The notes: a model not told the origin generated them from the sequence alone. Counted from the stretch's first letter, positions 1 through 7,970 are shown. The stretch is 41,653 bases of DNA from Tannerella sp. (GCA_031277335.1 JAITMM010000172.1:1-41653); one strand, 5' to 3'. Made by a program: numbers and translations.

Positions 1-152
1 ATGCGATACATATAGGCTTCTGCCAAAGCGCCGTCCTGCCAAACGGCGTCTGCCGTGATTTCCGTAGGCGGAGCATAATCCATAAAGTCGGTGCATGAAG
101 TGGAAAACAGTAGCGCCGCAAATAAGATGATAATAAAACTATATCTTTTCAT
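1..152 (-). CDS. SusD/RagB-family lipoprotein, N-terminal fragment (susD1)
   Basis: This is the first 50 codons of a SusD-like nutrient-binding lipoprotein; the rest lies beyond the window edge. The start at 152 gives a lipoprotein signal peptide ending in LLFSTSC, with Cys20 as the lipidated residue. It is followed by TDFMDYAPPTEITADAVWQ. This matches the N-terminus of the complete SusD2 at 7971 almost residue for residue (SDFMDYPPPTEISADALWQ), so the two are paralogues. It lies 13 nt downstream of susC1 on the same strand, as expected for a susCD operon. SusD proteins sit on the cell surface as a lid over the SusC channel and bind glycans or peptides. The substrate cannot be told from this fragment. 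Confidence 0.9.
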   Translation of the reverse strand, partial: MKRYSFIIILFAALLFSTSCTDFMDYAPPTEITADAVWQDGALAEAYMYR

Positions 153-165
153 ATTTATCTAATAT

Positions 166-3100
166 TTAAAAAGTTAATTTAAAACCGGCATTCAGAGTCT
201 TCAGTTGAGGATAACTCGTTGCGTTATTGCTCGTTGATTCCGGATCTCTGTCAATTCCCGTGAATGTCAGCAAATTTTGTCCGCTGACAAATATACGCGC
301 TCCGGCGATAAACTTGGATTGCTGTACGATATGACGCGGAAGGTTATAACCCAATTCCACATTTTTCAACCGCACATAGTCGGTTTTGAACATCCAGAAA
401 GTATTGTTTCCGGCTGCATTGCCGTTATCCCAATAAAAAGCCGCCCTGTCATGTACGCGCGGATACTTGTCGCTGGGATTATTGTACGACCAGCGATGGT
501 CGTAGATATATTTCGTCCAGTTGCCGATAGAACCGGCATCGTGATAGACTTTTGTCCAGGCATCGAATGCACCTTGAAACAGGAAGGAGAAGTCGACGTT
601 TTTATATTGGAACATTGCATTAAGCCCTCCATTCCATTTCGGGATATTCGTTCTGTTAATCCTCACGCGGTCATCGCCATCGATCACACCGTTTTTGTCG
701 TAGTCCACAATTTTCATATCACCGGGCTTAATACCGGAATTTAGCACGCCATCGACAACGGCATCGTTTGTTACGCCCGAATAAAGAGGACGGTTGGCAT
801 AATTATTGACTTCGTCCCAGTCTTTAAATGCACCATCATAAAGATAATACATATCGGCATCGATCATTTTGCCGGTGACCGTTTGATACGGAGGCGAGCC
901 TAATGCCTCATCCCTGAAGATAATCTTATTGTCTGCATAGCCACCGGAAATGCTGATATCGTACCAGAAATCTTTGCCGATTTGGTCTGTCCAACCGATT
1001 CTGAAATCAAATCCTTTGTTTTCAACTTTACCGATATTTTCTGCCGGCAGTGTCAAACCTGTTGATTGCGGAATGGAAGCATTTCTACGCCACAATACCT
1101 GCGACCGTTTGTTGATAAAATAGTCGGCTTCTAATGATAACCTGTTTTCTACGGCGCGCATTTCAAATCCGACGTTGACCATGTCTTGTACCTCCCATGT
1201 GATATTTGTATTCGGGAAGCGGCTGACTTCTATAGATTTGACATCCTGACCGCCAACGACATAACCAAAGCCGTACTGATAGGTAGCCAAGTACTGGTAT
1301 TCCTGCAAATAACGGTCGGTGCCATTGTTGGGGTCAAAATAAACCTGGTCATTTCCAACACGCGACCATGAACCGCGAACTTTGAAATATTCCAGGAACG
1401 GAACGTTTGATTTCCAGAAATCTTCTTCCGAGATGCGGTATCCCACCAGAACACCGGGGAAGAAACCGTAGCGTTTGTCTTTGGGGAACATATAAGAACC
1501 GTCGTAACGCCATAGGAACTCGAACAGATATTTTTCGGCATAGTTATATGCTAAACGTCCGAAATAATGCATCGTCCGGCGATCCCAGTTATCACGTCCG
1601 CCGCCTGCTTCGGCATTTTTTTCCACGTCGCCTCCGGCAGTAAGTGTCTGGACGGCTGTAGAGAGGTAGTATCTGCGGAATCCCCAGAAATAATTCCTGT
1701 TGCCTACATTCTTTTCGGTACCGACCAAAGCCGAAACGCCATGCGGCCCGAATTTCTTATCATACGTCAAGTATGCACCAAGTGTAGTTCTGGTTTCATC
1801 CGACATTTGTTCAGTAAGTTTAGGATCCATGGTCTGAACGGCGCTTAATGTCTTGTTCAGCACCGGAATATTATTGGCGTCAACTGTTACGCCGTCCCAT
1901 GTATAGAGATACCAAGGCTGTTCCCATATTTTATTACGCTGAAGCGCCTTGTCATAAGCTGCTGTGAACGACAATTTCAACCCGTCAATCCATGGATTGG
2001 TAATATCGGCTCTCAGGTTGGACTGTACACGATATGTTGTTTCGTGACGGTATCCTGTCTGGCTTGATCCGGCAATGACGGGATTACGTCCATATTCCTG
2101 CGCAGGACCTGGCAGACCATTAGGCCAGAAAGCAGGATCGGTCGGACGTCCGCGAGACGTAAGCCATAACATATCGCTTACATTGCCTTGAGCAGCTCTT
2201 TTATATCTTTCCTCGCGTCCAAGAAGACCTGCACTGAGTTTGATAAATTCGCTCACATTGGCGTCGAGATTGATACGCATATTGTACTGTTCATATCCGC
2301 CGTATCCGTTCCTGATGTTTGAAGGTTGATTCTGGTATCCGACAACGGCAAAATACTGAATATCTTTCGTACCGCCCGAAATGGTGGCAGAGTGTTTTTG
2401 TGTCGCTGTCCATCCCTTAAATGTTTCTGCATACCAGTCGGTATTCGGATAACGCCAAGGGTCGGAGCCGTCCTTGTATTTCTGGATATCTTCGGCCGTA
2501 AAGGGCAGATTCACTGTCGGGTTACGATCCGTATTTGTCATCTGTGCATTGAAAGCAAGTTCATTACGAAGATCGGCATATTCCCATGCATTGGCCATGG
2601 TTGGATACGATGTGACGCGTTCGAGTCCGAAATTGGCCGAATACTCTACCGTAGGCTTTGTCTGTCCGGAATCTCCTTTCTTTGTTGTGATCAGGATAAC
2701 GCCGTTGGCTGCACGGGCGCCATAGATAGCGGCTGCACCGTCTTTCAACACGGAAATCGTTTCAACTTCGTTGGGATCCAGGCGCGCCATTCCACCTCCA
2801 CGGTCGGCGATACCGTCAATCACAACGAGCGGATCGGCATATCCGAATGTGTTTGTACCACGGATCCGAATGGTGGCATTGTCCTGTCCCGGTTCGCCCG
2901 AACGCTGGAAAGTAACAACACCGGGCATACGTCCCGTTATGGCATGTGTAAGGTTCGAGGCCGGTGATTTCAACAGTTCTTCGCCCTTGACCATGGCAAC
3001 AGAGCCTGTCACGGTTTCCTTTTTCTGCACGCCATAACCTACGACGACGATTTCTTCAAGTGTCTGAAGGTCTTCGTGCATCGTTATATTGATGACCCGC

Positions 3101-3366
3101 TGGTTGCCTACCGTAACTTCCTGCGACAGGTAACCCACATAACTAAACGAAAGTACCGACTGGGCATTGGGCACCTGAATGGAATAATTTCCATCCACAT
3201 CGGTTGCAATACCTGTTGTCGTACCTTTCACTTGTACGCTCACGCCAATTAGCGATTCGCCGTTTACATCGGCAACGGTTCCCGTTACGCGGACTTGTGC
3301 GAATGTCATTGCAGACGTACATAACATGAATATCAAGGCAATAAAGCCTGTAATACTTTTTTGCAT
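166..3366 (-). CDS. SusC/RagA-family TonB-linked outer membrane protein (susC1)
   Basis: This 1066-residue protein has the SusC layout: a signal peptide (about residues 1-24, ending TFAQ), a carboxypeptidase-regulatory-like domain (about 25-105), a plug domain opening with VVVGYGVQKKETVTGSV and containing RIRGTNTF and VLKDGAAAIYGARAANGV, then a long beta-barrel ending in LTF. SusC proteins import oligosaccharides or peptides across the outer membrane using TonB energy, with SusD as the lid. The gene is intact and about as long as SusC2 (1052 aa), to which it is clearly paralogous. The first 18 codons are identical at DNA level to susC2 although much of the rest has diverged. The upstream leader is conserved with that of susC2, but no TAnnTTTG promoter is visible upstream. 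No sigma/anti-sigma or hybrid regulator gene is adjacent, so the substrate is unknown. Confidence 0.96.
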   Translation of the reverse strand: MQKSITGFIALIFMLCTSAMTFAQVRVTGTVADVNGESLIGVSVQVKGTTTGIATDVDGNYSIQVPNAQSVLSFSYVGYLSQEVTVGNQRVINITMHEDLQTLEEIVVVGYGVQKKETVTGSVAMVKGEELLKSPASNLTHAITGRMPGVVTFQRSGEPGQDNATIRIRGTNTFGYADPLVVIDGIADRGGGMARLDPNEVETISVLKDGAAAIYGARAANGVILITTKKGDSGQTKPTVEYSANFGLERVTSYPTMANAWEYADLRNELAFNAQMTNTDRNPTVNLPFTAEDIQKYKDGSDPWRYPNTDWYAETFKGWTATQKHSATISGGTKDIQYFAVVGYQNQPSNIRNGYGGYEQYNMRINLDANVSEFIKLSAGLLGREERYKRAAQGNVSDMLWLTSRGRPTDPAFWPNGLPGPAQEYGRNPVIAGSSQTGYRHETTYRVQSNLRADITNPWIDGLKLSFTAAYDKALQRNKIWEQPWYLYTWDGVTVDANNIPVLNKTLSAVQTMDPKLTEQMSDETRTTLGAYLTYDKKFGPHGVSALVGTEKNVGNRNYFWGFRRYYLSTAVQTLTAGGDVEKNAEAGGGRDNWDRRTMHYFGRLAYNYAEKYLFEFLWRYDGSYMFPKDKRYGFFPGVLVGYRISEEDFWKSNVPFLEYFKVRGSWSRVGNDQVYFDPNNGTDRYLQEYQYLATYQYGFGYVVGGQDVKSIEVSRFPNTNITWEVQDMVNVGFEMRAVENRLSLEADYFINKRSQVLWRRNASIPQSTGLTLPAENIGKVENKGFDFRIGWTDQIGKDFWYDISISGGYADNKIIFRDEALGSPPYQTVTGKMIDADMYYLYDGAFKDWDEVNNYANRPLYSGVTNDAVVDGVLNSGIKPGDMKIVDYDKNGVIDGDDRVRINRTNIPKWNGGLNAMFQYKNVDFSFLFQGAFDAWTKVYHDAGSIGNWTKYIYDHRWSYNNPSDKYPRVHDRAAFYWDNGNAAGNNTFWMFKTDYVRLKNVELGYNLPRHIVQQSKFIAGARIFVSGQNLLTFTGIDRDPESTSNNATSYPQLKTLNAGFKLTF

Positions 3367-3394
3367 ACTACACTTTTTTTAATTGTTTTGTTAA
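3313..3394 (-). repeat. 82-bp perfect inverted repeat, copy 1 (susC1 5' end)
   Basis: The 28 nt before the susC1 start and its first 18 codons are identical, in inverted orientation, to 4778-4859 at susC2. It is the strongest part of a longer inverted similarity that runs to about 3584 and, more weakly, through the coding sequence. Identity at synonymous positions suggests recent recombination or gene conversion. Confidence 0.93.
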
Positions 3395-3584
3395 TTTTTT
3401 TATGTTCACTCTCATTTTTTGTTTAGAATTTGTTTGATAAATTGAATGGTCTATCCCATCCAATCTCTTTGAAAAATCGCATCGTTTCATCTCTCTTCAT
3501 AGGCTCATCATTTTTTTTTAATTTGACTTGTATACATTAATATATTATCACTTGTTCAATTTAATCGTTCATTTAATTTCGACA
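3366..3584 (-). promoter_or_regulatory. Conserved susC1 leader (inverted copy of the susC2 leader)
   Basis: About 219 nt upstream of susC1 align almost end to end with the 220 nt upstream of susC2, with few indels. Shared blocks include GTCGAAATTAAA, GAACGATTAAATTGAACAAG, AATGATGAGCCTATG and TTGGATGG. Similarity stops abruptly beyond TGTCGAAATT. The leader contains a 25-codon ORF at 3423-3500. No Bacteroidetes-type promoter is visible just outside this copy. The rest of the gap up to higB is AT-rich and carries a small hairpin and the higB promoter. Confidence 0.85.
3423..3500 (-). CDS. Putative 25-aa leader peptide upstream of susC1
   Basis: An ATG-to-TAA reading frame of 25 codons inside the conserved leader. 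It aligns without indels to the 25-codon ORF at 4673-4750 and shares 17 of 25 residues: MKRDETM at the start, FFKEIGW in the middle and NKF at the end. The ATG overlaps the stop of a tiny MMSL ORF (ATGA overlap), also conserved in the second copy. The leader ORF ends 56 nt before the susC1 start. It resembles no family I know. The preserved length and frame suggest it is translated or serves as a regulatory leader, but most codon differences change the amino acid, so protein-level selection is unproven. Confidence 0.5.
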   Translation of the reverse strand: MKRDETMRFFKEIGWDRPFNLSNKF

Positions 3585-3667
3585 ACTTTTGACCATTTTT
3601 TAGAGAGGTAAGAAAAGCCCGTCATTCCGCACTTGATGCGTAATCTTTTCATTTTTACGAGGGAGAA

Positions 3668-3686
3668 TTGCGGAACAAATCCGCAA
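3668..3686. repeat. Small inverted repeat (TTGCGGA / TCCGCAA)
   Basis: A perfect 7-bp stem with a 5-nt loop (ACAAA) between the susC1 leader and the higB promoter. It is not followed by a T-run, so it is not a typical terminator. It could be a protein-binding site. Confidence 0.4.
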
Positions 3687-3734
3687 AGAATCAGATAAAA
3701 AACGTTTGTAAGCCTATTTTTGCGAGAAAACGCG

Positions 3735-3742
3735 TATCTTTG
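3735..3742 (+). promoter_or_regulatory. Putative -7 element of the higBA promoter (TATCTTTG)
   Basis: An exact match to TAnnTTTG, 14 nt before the higB GTG. The predicted transcript would begin a few bases before the start codon. No TTTG is present at the ideal 19-21 nt spacing; the nearest lie 12 and 26 nt away. Confidence 0.55.
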
Positions 3743-3756
3743 TCAAAAAAATTAAG

Positions 3757-4050
3757 GTGAGAGTTATTGCCAAAAAGACTTTGAGAGATTATTGGGAAAT
3801 TCATACGGATTGCGAGCAACAGCTAAAATCTTGGTTTCAGGAAACTGAAAAGACTTTGTGGACGAATCCGAATGATATAAAAATAATGTATCCCAGTGCA
3901 AGTATTCTAACAGATAATCGTGTGACTTTCAATATCAAAGGAAATAAATACCGTCTGATAGTGAAAATAAACTATGCTTATCAAATAGTCTGGATTCGTT
4001 TTATTGGTACTCATGCAGAATACGACAAAATTAATGCTGAAAAAATATAA
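3757..4050 (+). CDS. higB: HigB-family toxin (RelE-like mRNA interferase)
   Basis: This 97-residue protein fits the HigB family: N-terminal RVIAKKTLRDYW, a central charged helix (CEQQLKSWFQE), then NIKGNKYRLIVKINYAYQIVWIRFIGTHAEYDKI, the beta-sheet typical of ribosome-dependent RNases that cut mRNA. The start is GTG at 3757, preceded by a good -7 element, and no upstream ATG is in frame. The antitoxin starts one base after the stop, and toxin-first order is characteristic of HigBA. The pair is AT-rich compared with the flanking susC genes, which suggests acquisition by transfer. It lies exactly between the two inverted susC leaders. Confidence 0.88.
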   Translation: MRVIAKKTLRDYWEIHTDCEQQLKSWFQETEKTLWTNPNDIKIMYPSASILTDNRVTFNIKGNKYRLIVKINYAYQIVWIRFIGTHAEYDKINAEKI

Positions 4051-4051
4051 G

Positions 4052-4411
4052 ATGATGAAAATTAAAGCAATTAAAACAGAAAAGGATTATCAGGAAGCGT
4101 TGATAAGACTTGAAACAATTTTTGATGCAAAGGCAGGTTCGGCGCAAGGCGATGAACTTGAAGTGTTAGCGATATTAATTGACCAATATGAAAAAGAACA
4201 TTTTCCGATAGGTCTGCCTGATCCGATTGAAGCAATTAAATTTAGGATGGAACAACTCAATTTCACTCAAAAGGATTTGGCTATGATTATCGGTGAGAAA
4301 AGTCGTACTAATGAGATCATGAATCGTAAAAGAAAGCTCTCGCTTGGTGTAATTCGTCAATTACATAGCCAATTGAATATTCCTACCGATGTTCTTGTGC
4401 AGGCGTATTAA
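4052..4411 (+). CDS. higA: HigA-family antitoxin with HTH domain
   Basis: This 119-residue antitoxin has an N-terminal toxin-binding part (KTEKDYQEALIRLETIF) and a C-terminal XRE-type helix-turn-helix (FTQKDLAMIIGEKSRTNEIM, then RKLSLGVIRQLHSQLNI). A longer frame opens at 4004 inside higB, but ATGs at 4052 and 4055, directly after the higB stop, give the N-terminus expected for the family (MKIKAIKTEKDY), so the start is placed at 4052. HigA neutralises HigB and usually represses the shared promoter, here probably around 3735. Confidence 0.88.
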   Translation: MMKIKAIKTEKDYQEALIRLETIFDAKAGSAQGDELEVLAILIDQYEKEHFPIGLPDPIEAIKFRMEQLNFTQKDLAMIIGEKSRTNEIMNRKRKLSLGVIRQLHSQLNIPTDVLVQAY

Positions 4412-4544
4412 ACCTTCGTTTTTTTTCATCAGCCATCGAAAATTTCCTCACCATCCATTATGCCGTTTTAAGGGCATTTGAGGGGTGTAACTAAAGATTT
4501 TTTAAACTTTTTTTTGCGAAAGTGTAATTTTTGTGAAAAAAAAT

Positions 4545-4575
4545 TTTGAAATGTAATTTTTTGTCATTACGTTTG
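4545..4575 (+). promoter_or_regulatory. susC2 promoter (TTTG-N19-TACGTTTG)
   Basis: TTTG at 4545-4548 and TACGTTTG at 4568-4575 are separated by 19 nt, matching the Bacteroidetes housekeeping promoter. The predicted transcription start is near 4582, giving a leader of about 224 nt. The sequence conserved with susC1 begins at about 4587, so the conserved unit corresponds to the transcript and not to the promoter. The preceding stretch from 4412 is AT-rich and includes only a weak hairpin at 4446-4483. Confidence 0.75.
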
Positions 4576-4585
4576 CGCAGTTTTT

Positions 4586-4805
4586 CTGTCGAAATTAAAC
4601 GAACGATTAAATTGAACAAGTGAATATATAATATTAATGTATAAAAGTCAAATTAAAAAAAATGATGAGCCTATGAGAAGAGATGAAACGATGAATTTTT
4701 TCAATGAGATTGGATGGATTGCTCCATCAATTTTACAAAACAAATTTTAAAGCTAAATGAGAGAGAATATAAAAAATTTAACAAAACAATTAAAAAAAGT
4801 GTAGT
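4586..4805 (+). promoter_or_regulatory. Conserved susC2 leader
   Basis: This is the 5' leader of susC2 and the inverted counterpart of 3366-3584. It starts at the predicted transcription start and contains two related short segments (ATTAAACGAAC, ATTAAATTGAAC), the MMSL micro-ORF at 4662-4676, and the 25-codon ORF at 4673-4750. The last part is A-rich with no terminator-like hairpin, so classic transcription attenuation is not obvious. Confidence 0.8.
4673..4750 (+). CDS. Putative 25-aa leader peptide upstream of susC2
   Basis: A 25-codon ORF with start, length, frame and stop all conserved with 3423-3500. Shared residues include RDETM, FF, EIGW, P, L and the terminal NKF; one substitution is a conservative K/R. 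The ATG overlaps the TGA of an upstream MMSL micro-ORF, which would allow coupled translation. It lies 55 nt before the susC2 ATG and downstream of a good promoter, so it should be transcribed. Function is unknown; a role in leader control or an sRNA target are possibilities. Confidence 0.55.
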   Translation: MRRDETMNFFNEIGWIAPSILQNKF

Positions 4806-4859
4806 ATGCAAAAAAGTATTACAGGCTTTATTGCCTTGATATTCATGTTATGTACGTCT
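4778..4859 (+). repeat. 82-bp perfect inverted repeat, copy 2 (susC2 5' end)
   Basis: Identical, in opposite orientation, to 3313-3394. It covers 28 nt of leader and the first 18 codons of susC2. Recombination between the copies would invert about 1.4 kb that includes higBA, both leaders and the susC2 promoter. Confidence 0.93.
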
Positions 4860-7800
4860 ACCATGGCGCTGGCTCAGTTCAGAGTAACCGGAACGATCAC
4901 CGATTCAAAGAATGAGCCGCTTATTGGCGTGAGTGTACAGGTGAAAGGTACGACAATAGGCATGGCAACGGACGTTGACGGTAAGTACGAACTTCAAGTC
5001 CCCAATGCCCAGTCGGTACTGACGTTTTCATACGTTGGTTTTATCACGCAGGAAATTACTGTAGGTAACCAACGGAATATAAATGTCGTGTTGGAAGAAG
5101 ACTTTCAAACGCTTGAAGAAGTTGTCGTAGTCGGTTATGGCGTACAGAAGAAAGAAACTGTAACAGGTTCTGTGACAACGGTGAAGGGAGAAGACTTGCT
5201 GAGATCTCCGGCTACTAATCTATCCCAGGCGATTGTAGGACGTTTATCAGGTGTGGTCACGTATCAGCGTTCCGGCGAGCCGGGCTATGACGATGCCACA
5301 ATCAGAATCCGTGGTGTCAGTTCATTCGGCGAAACAGAGCCGTTGGTCGTTATTGACGGGGTGGCCGACCGCGCAGGCGGTTTGTCGCGCTTGGACCCGA
5401 ATGAAATCGAAAGCATGTCCGTATTGAAAGACGGTGCTGCCGCTATCTACGGCGCCCGTGCAGCAAACGGCGTTATCCTGATCACAACCAAGAAAGGTAC
5501 AATCGGCAAGCCGGTAGTGGAGTTTGCGGCCAACTTTGGCGTCAATACACCCACGATGCTGCCCAAGATGTCCAATGCTTGGGAATATGCCGAGTTGAGA
5601 AACGAACGACTGCTGAACGATGCGATGACGGCTTCCAACCCAAATCCATCCATCACCCTCTGGAAAACTCCGGAAGAAATCGAAAAATACAAGGAGGGTT
5701 CCGACCCTTGGCGTTATCCGAATACCGACTGGTACGACGCCACCTTTAAGGATTGGACACCACAGTCCTACTATACGGTTTCACTGAGTGGAGGAACAGA
5801 CAAGATGACGTATTTTGCCAATTTCGGTTACAGATCGCAGGGCAATAACTTTATCAAAGGATATGGCGGCGAGGATATTTACAACCTGCGTATCAACCTT
5901 GATGCTCAGGTAAACGACTATATCAAAACAAGCGTCAGCCTGATGGGACGTGAAGAGCGGTTTAAACGTGGTACTCAATCACCCGGCGATAACCTGTGGT
6001 TTACGTCGCGCGGACGTCCTACGGATATAGCCTACTGGCCGAACGGCTTACCAGGCCCGGCCCAGGAATACGGCCGTAACCCTGTCATCAGCGCATCTCG
6101 CGAAACAGGATATCTTCATGAAAATACGTATACCGTACAAAGCTTGGCCAAAACGGAGATTACGCAACCATGGATTGAAGGGTTGAAACTGACGTTAAGC
6201 GTTTCGTACGACAAGCGTCTGTTCAGGTACAAACAATTCTACCAGCCATGGTATCTCTATACCTGGGACGGCAGTACAGTGGATGGCAACAATATCCCGG
6301 TGCTGAACAAGGTATTGAGTTCGCCCGGCCAGAACAATATGTTTTCCGACCCCGCATTGTGGGAGCGTGCATCAGACCAGACCAATACAACGCTATCGGC
6401 GTTGCTGACCTACGACCGCACGTTTGGTGACCATGGCGTCAATATCCTTGTCGGAGCTGAAAAGGATACCGGTAACAAAAATGAAATCAGGGCATTCCGC
6501 AGGTATTTCCTCTCCGATGCCGTTCAGACGCTGGATGCCGGAGGTGACCTGGAAAAGAACAACGATGCCGGCGGAGCCGGAAACAACTGGGACCGCAGGC
6601 GTATGAATTACTTCGGACGTGTTGCCTACAATTACAAGGAGAAATATTTGGCCGAATTTTTATGGAGGTATGACGGATCTTACATGTTCCCTGCCGACAC
6701 GCGCTTCGGTTTCTTCCCCGGTCTCCTCTTGGGATACCGTATCTCTGAAGAAGATTTCTGGAAATCGTCTGTTCCCTTTATCGACTACTTTAAAATCCGC
6801 GCATCCTATGCCACCATCGGATACGACAGGATTTATTATAATGATGCATTGCAGGAATACCAGTACTACGCTACATATCGATACGGCGCCGGTACTGTCA
6901 TTAACGGCCAGGATGTGAAAACGATTGAACTAAGCCGTCTTCCCAATATGGCTATTACCTGGGAACGTCAGGATGATATGAATGTGGGAATTGAAGGACG
7001 CACACTGGACAGCAGACTTTCCTTTGAATTTGATGCTTTCCTGAAGAAACGTTCCAATATCTTGTGGCGTAGGAATGCTTCCATTCCGCAAACGGCAGGT
7101 CTGACGCTTCCGGCTGAAAATATCGGAAAAATGGACAACAAGGGATTCGATTTCAGACTTGCATGGGACGACCGTATAGGTCGCGATTTTGTCTATCAGG
7201 TTGCGCTCACGGGAGGTTATGCCCAGAATAAAATAGTCTTCTGGGACGAAGCAGCCGGAACTAAAGAATGGCAGCGATCGACCGGTAAAAAACGCGATGC
7301 CGGCCTGTACTTTGAATACGACGGTGTATTCAAAACATGGGAAGAAGTTCAAAACAAAACACTGGATTATTCCGGCGTAACAGCCAATTCCAATATGAAA
7401 CCCGGCGATATCAAATTCAAGGATATAGATGGCAACGGCATCATCAACGGCGATGACCGGGTAAGAATCAACCGGACAAATATCCCGACATGGAACATGG
7501 GACTTCAAGCTTTATTCCAATACAAGGGATTCGACCTGAATCTTCTTTTCCAGGGCGCCTTTGACTCATGGACAAAAGTCTATCACGACTCAGGAGATAT
7601 CGGAAACTGGACGAAAGAGATTTATGACAATCACTGGTCCATTGCCAATCCGTCCGACAAGTATCCGCGCGTACATGCCCGTCAAGTCGACTACTGGGAT
7701 CAGGGAGACGGCGGTAACAATACCTGGTGGATGTGGCGTACAGATTATATCAGGTTGAAAAATGCTGAGTTGGGATATACGATCCCCAGGCAGTTGCTGG

Positions 7801-7964
7801 CGCAAACCAATTTTATTTCCAGTTTACGCATATACGTAAACGGTCAGAACCTGTTTACTTACGCATTTTCAGGCATCCAGCGCGATCCTGAAGTAACGCA
7901 AAATAATGCAACCAATTATCCGCTTCTGAAAGTATTCAACGCAGGATTTTCAGTAACATTTTAA
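4806..7964 (+). CDS. SusC/RagA-family TonB-linked outer membrane protein (susC2)
   Basis: This 1052-residue SusC protein has a signal peptide (ending ALAQ at residue 24), a carboxypeptidase-regulatory-like domain, the segment VVVGYGVQKKETVTGSV, a plug with RIRGVSSF and VLKDGAAAIYGARAANGV, and a barrel ending in FSVTF. It is paralogous to SusC1, with the same block order and many identical stretches (for example DPWRYPNTDWY and NASIPQ), but differs in loops, so the two may take related but not identical substrates. The start at 4806 is supported by the matching susC1 start. SusD2 follows after 6 nt. A recognisable promoter at 4545-4575 and the conserved leader precede it. Confidence 0.97.
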   Translation: MQKSITGFIALIFMLCTSTMALAQFRVTGTITDSKNEPLIGVSVQVKGTTIGMATDVDGKYELQVPNAQSVLTFSYVGFITQEITVGNQRNINVVLEEDFQTLEEVVVVGYGVQKKETVTGSVTTVKGEDLLRSPATNLSQAIVGRLSGVVTYQRSGEPGYDDATIRIRGVSSFGETEPLVVIDGVADRAGGLSRLDPNEIESMSVLKDGAAAIYGARAANGVILITTKKGTIGKPVVEFAANFGVNTPTMLPKMSNAWEYAELRNERLLNDAMTASNPNPSITLWKTPEEIEKYKEGSDPWRYPNTDWYDATFKDWTPQSYYTVSLSGGTDKMTYFANFGYRSQGNNFIKGYGGEDIYNLRINLDAQVNDYIKTSVSLMGREERFKRGTQSPGDNLWFTSRGRPTDIAYWPNGLPGPAQEYGRNPVISASRETGYLHENTYTVQSLAKTEITQPWIEGLKLTLSVSYDKRLFRYKQFYQPWYLYTWDGSTVDGNNIPVLNKVLSSPGQNNMFSDPALWERASDQTNTTLSALLTYDRTFGDHGVNILVGAEKDTGNKNEIRAFRRYFLSDAVQTLDAGGDLEKNNDAGGAGNNWDRRRMNYFGRVAYNYKEKYLAEFLWRYDGSYMFPADTRFGFFPGLLLGYRISEEDFWKSSVPFIDYFKIRASYATIGYDRIYYNDALQEYQYYATYRYGAGTVINGQDVKTIELSRLPNMAITWERQDDMNVGIEGRTLDSRLSFEFDAFLKKRSNILWRRNASIPQTAGLTLPAENIGKMDNKGFDFRLAWDDRIGRDFVYQVALTGGYAQNKIVFWDEAAGTKEWQRSTGKKRDAGLYFEYDGVFKTWEEVQNKTLDYSGVTANSNMKPGDIKFKDIDGNGIINGDDRVRINRTNIPTWNMGLQALFQYKGFDLNLLFQGAFDSWTKVYHDSGDIGNWTKEIYDNHWSIANPSDKYPRVHARQVDYWDQGDGGNNTWWMWRTDYIRLKNAELGYTIPRQLLAQTNFISSLRIYVNGQNLFTYAFSGIQRDPEVTQNNATNYPLLKVFNAGFSVTF

Positions 7965-7970
7965 CATTCA

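Noticed and set aside
277-744. 155-codon plus-strand ORF opposite susC1, and similar long antisense ORFs over susC2, susD2 and the TonB receptor
   Set aside because: They are shadows of well-supported genes on the other strand, with no family features or promoter.
166-3366. susC1 as a pseudogene because it lacks a visible promoter
   Set aside because: The reading frame is intact over 1066 codons with all SusC features.
4004-4051. Upstream start of the HigA frame inside higB
   Set aside because: ATGs at 4052 and 4055 right after the higB stop give the family N-terminus.
4446-4483. Hairpin after higA as a terminator
   Set aside because: Short interrupted stems (CCTCA/TGAGG and ATGCC/GGCAT) with no T-run directly after.
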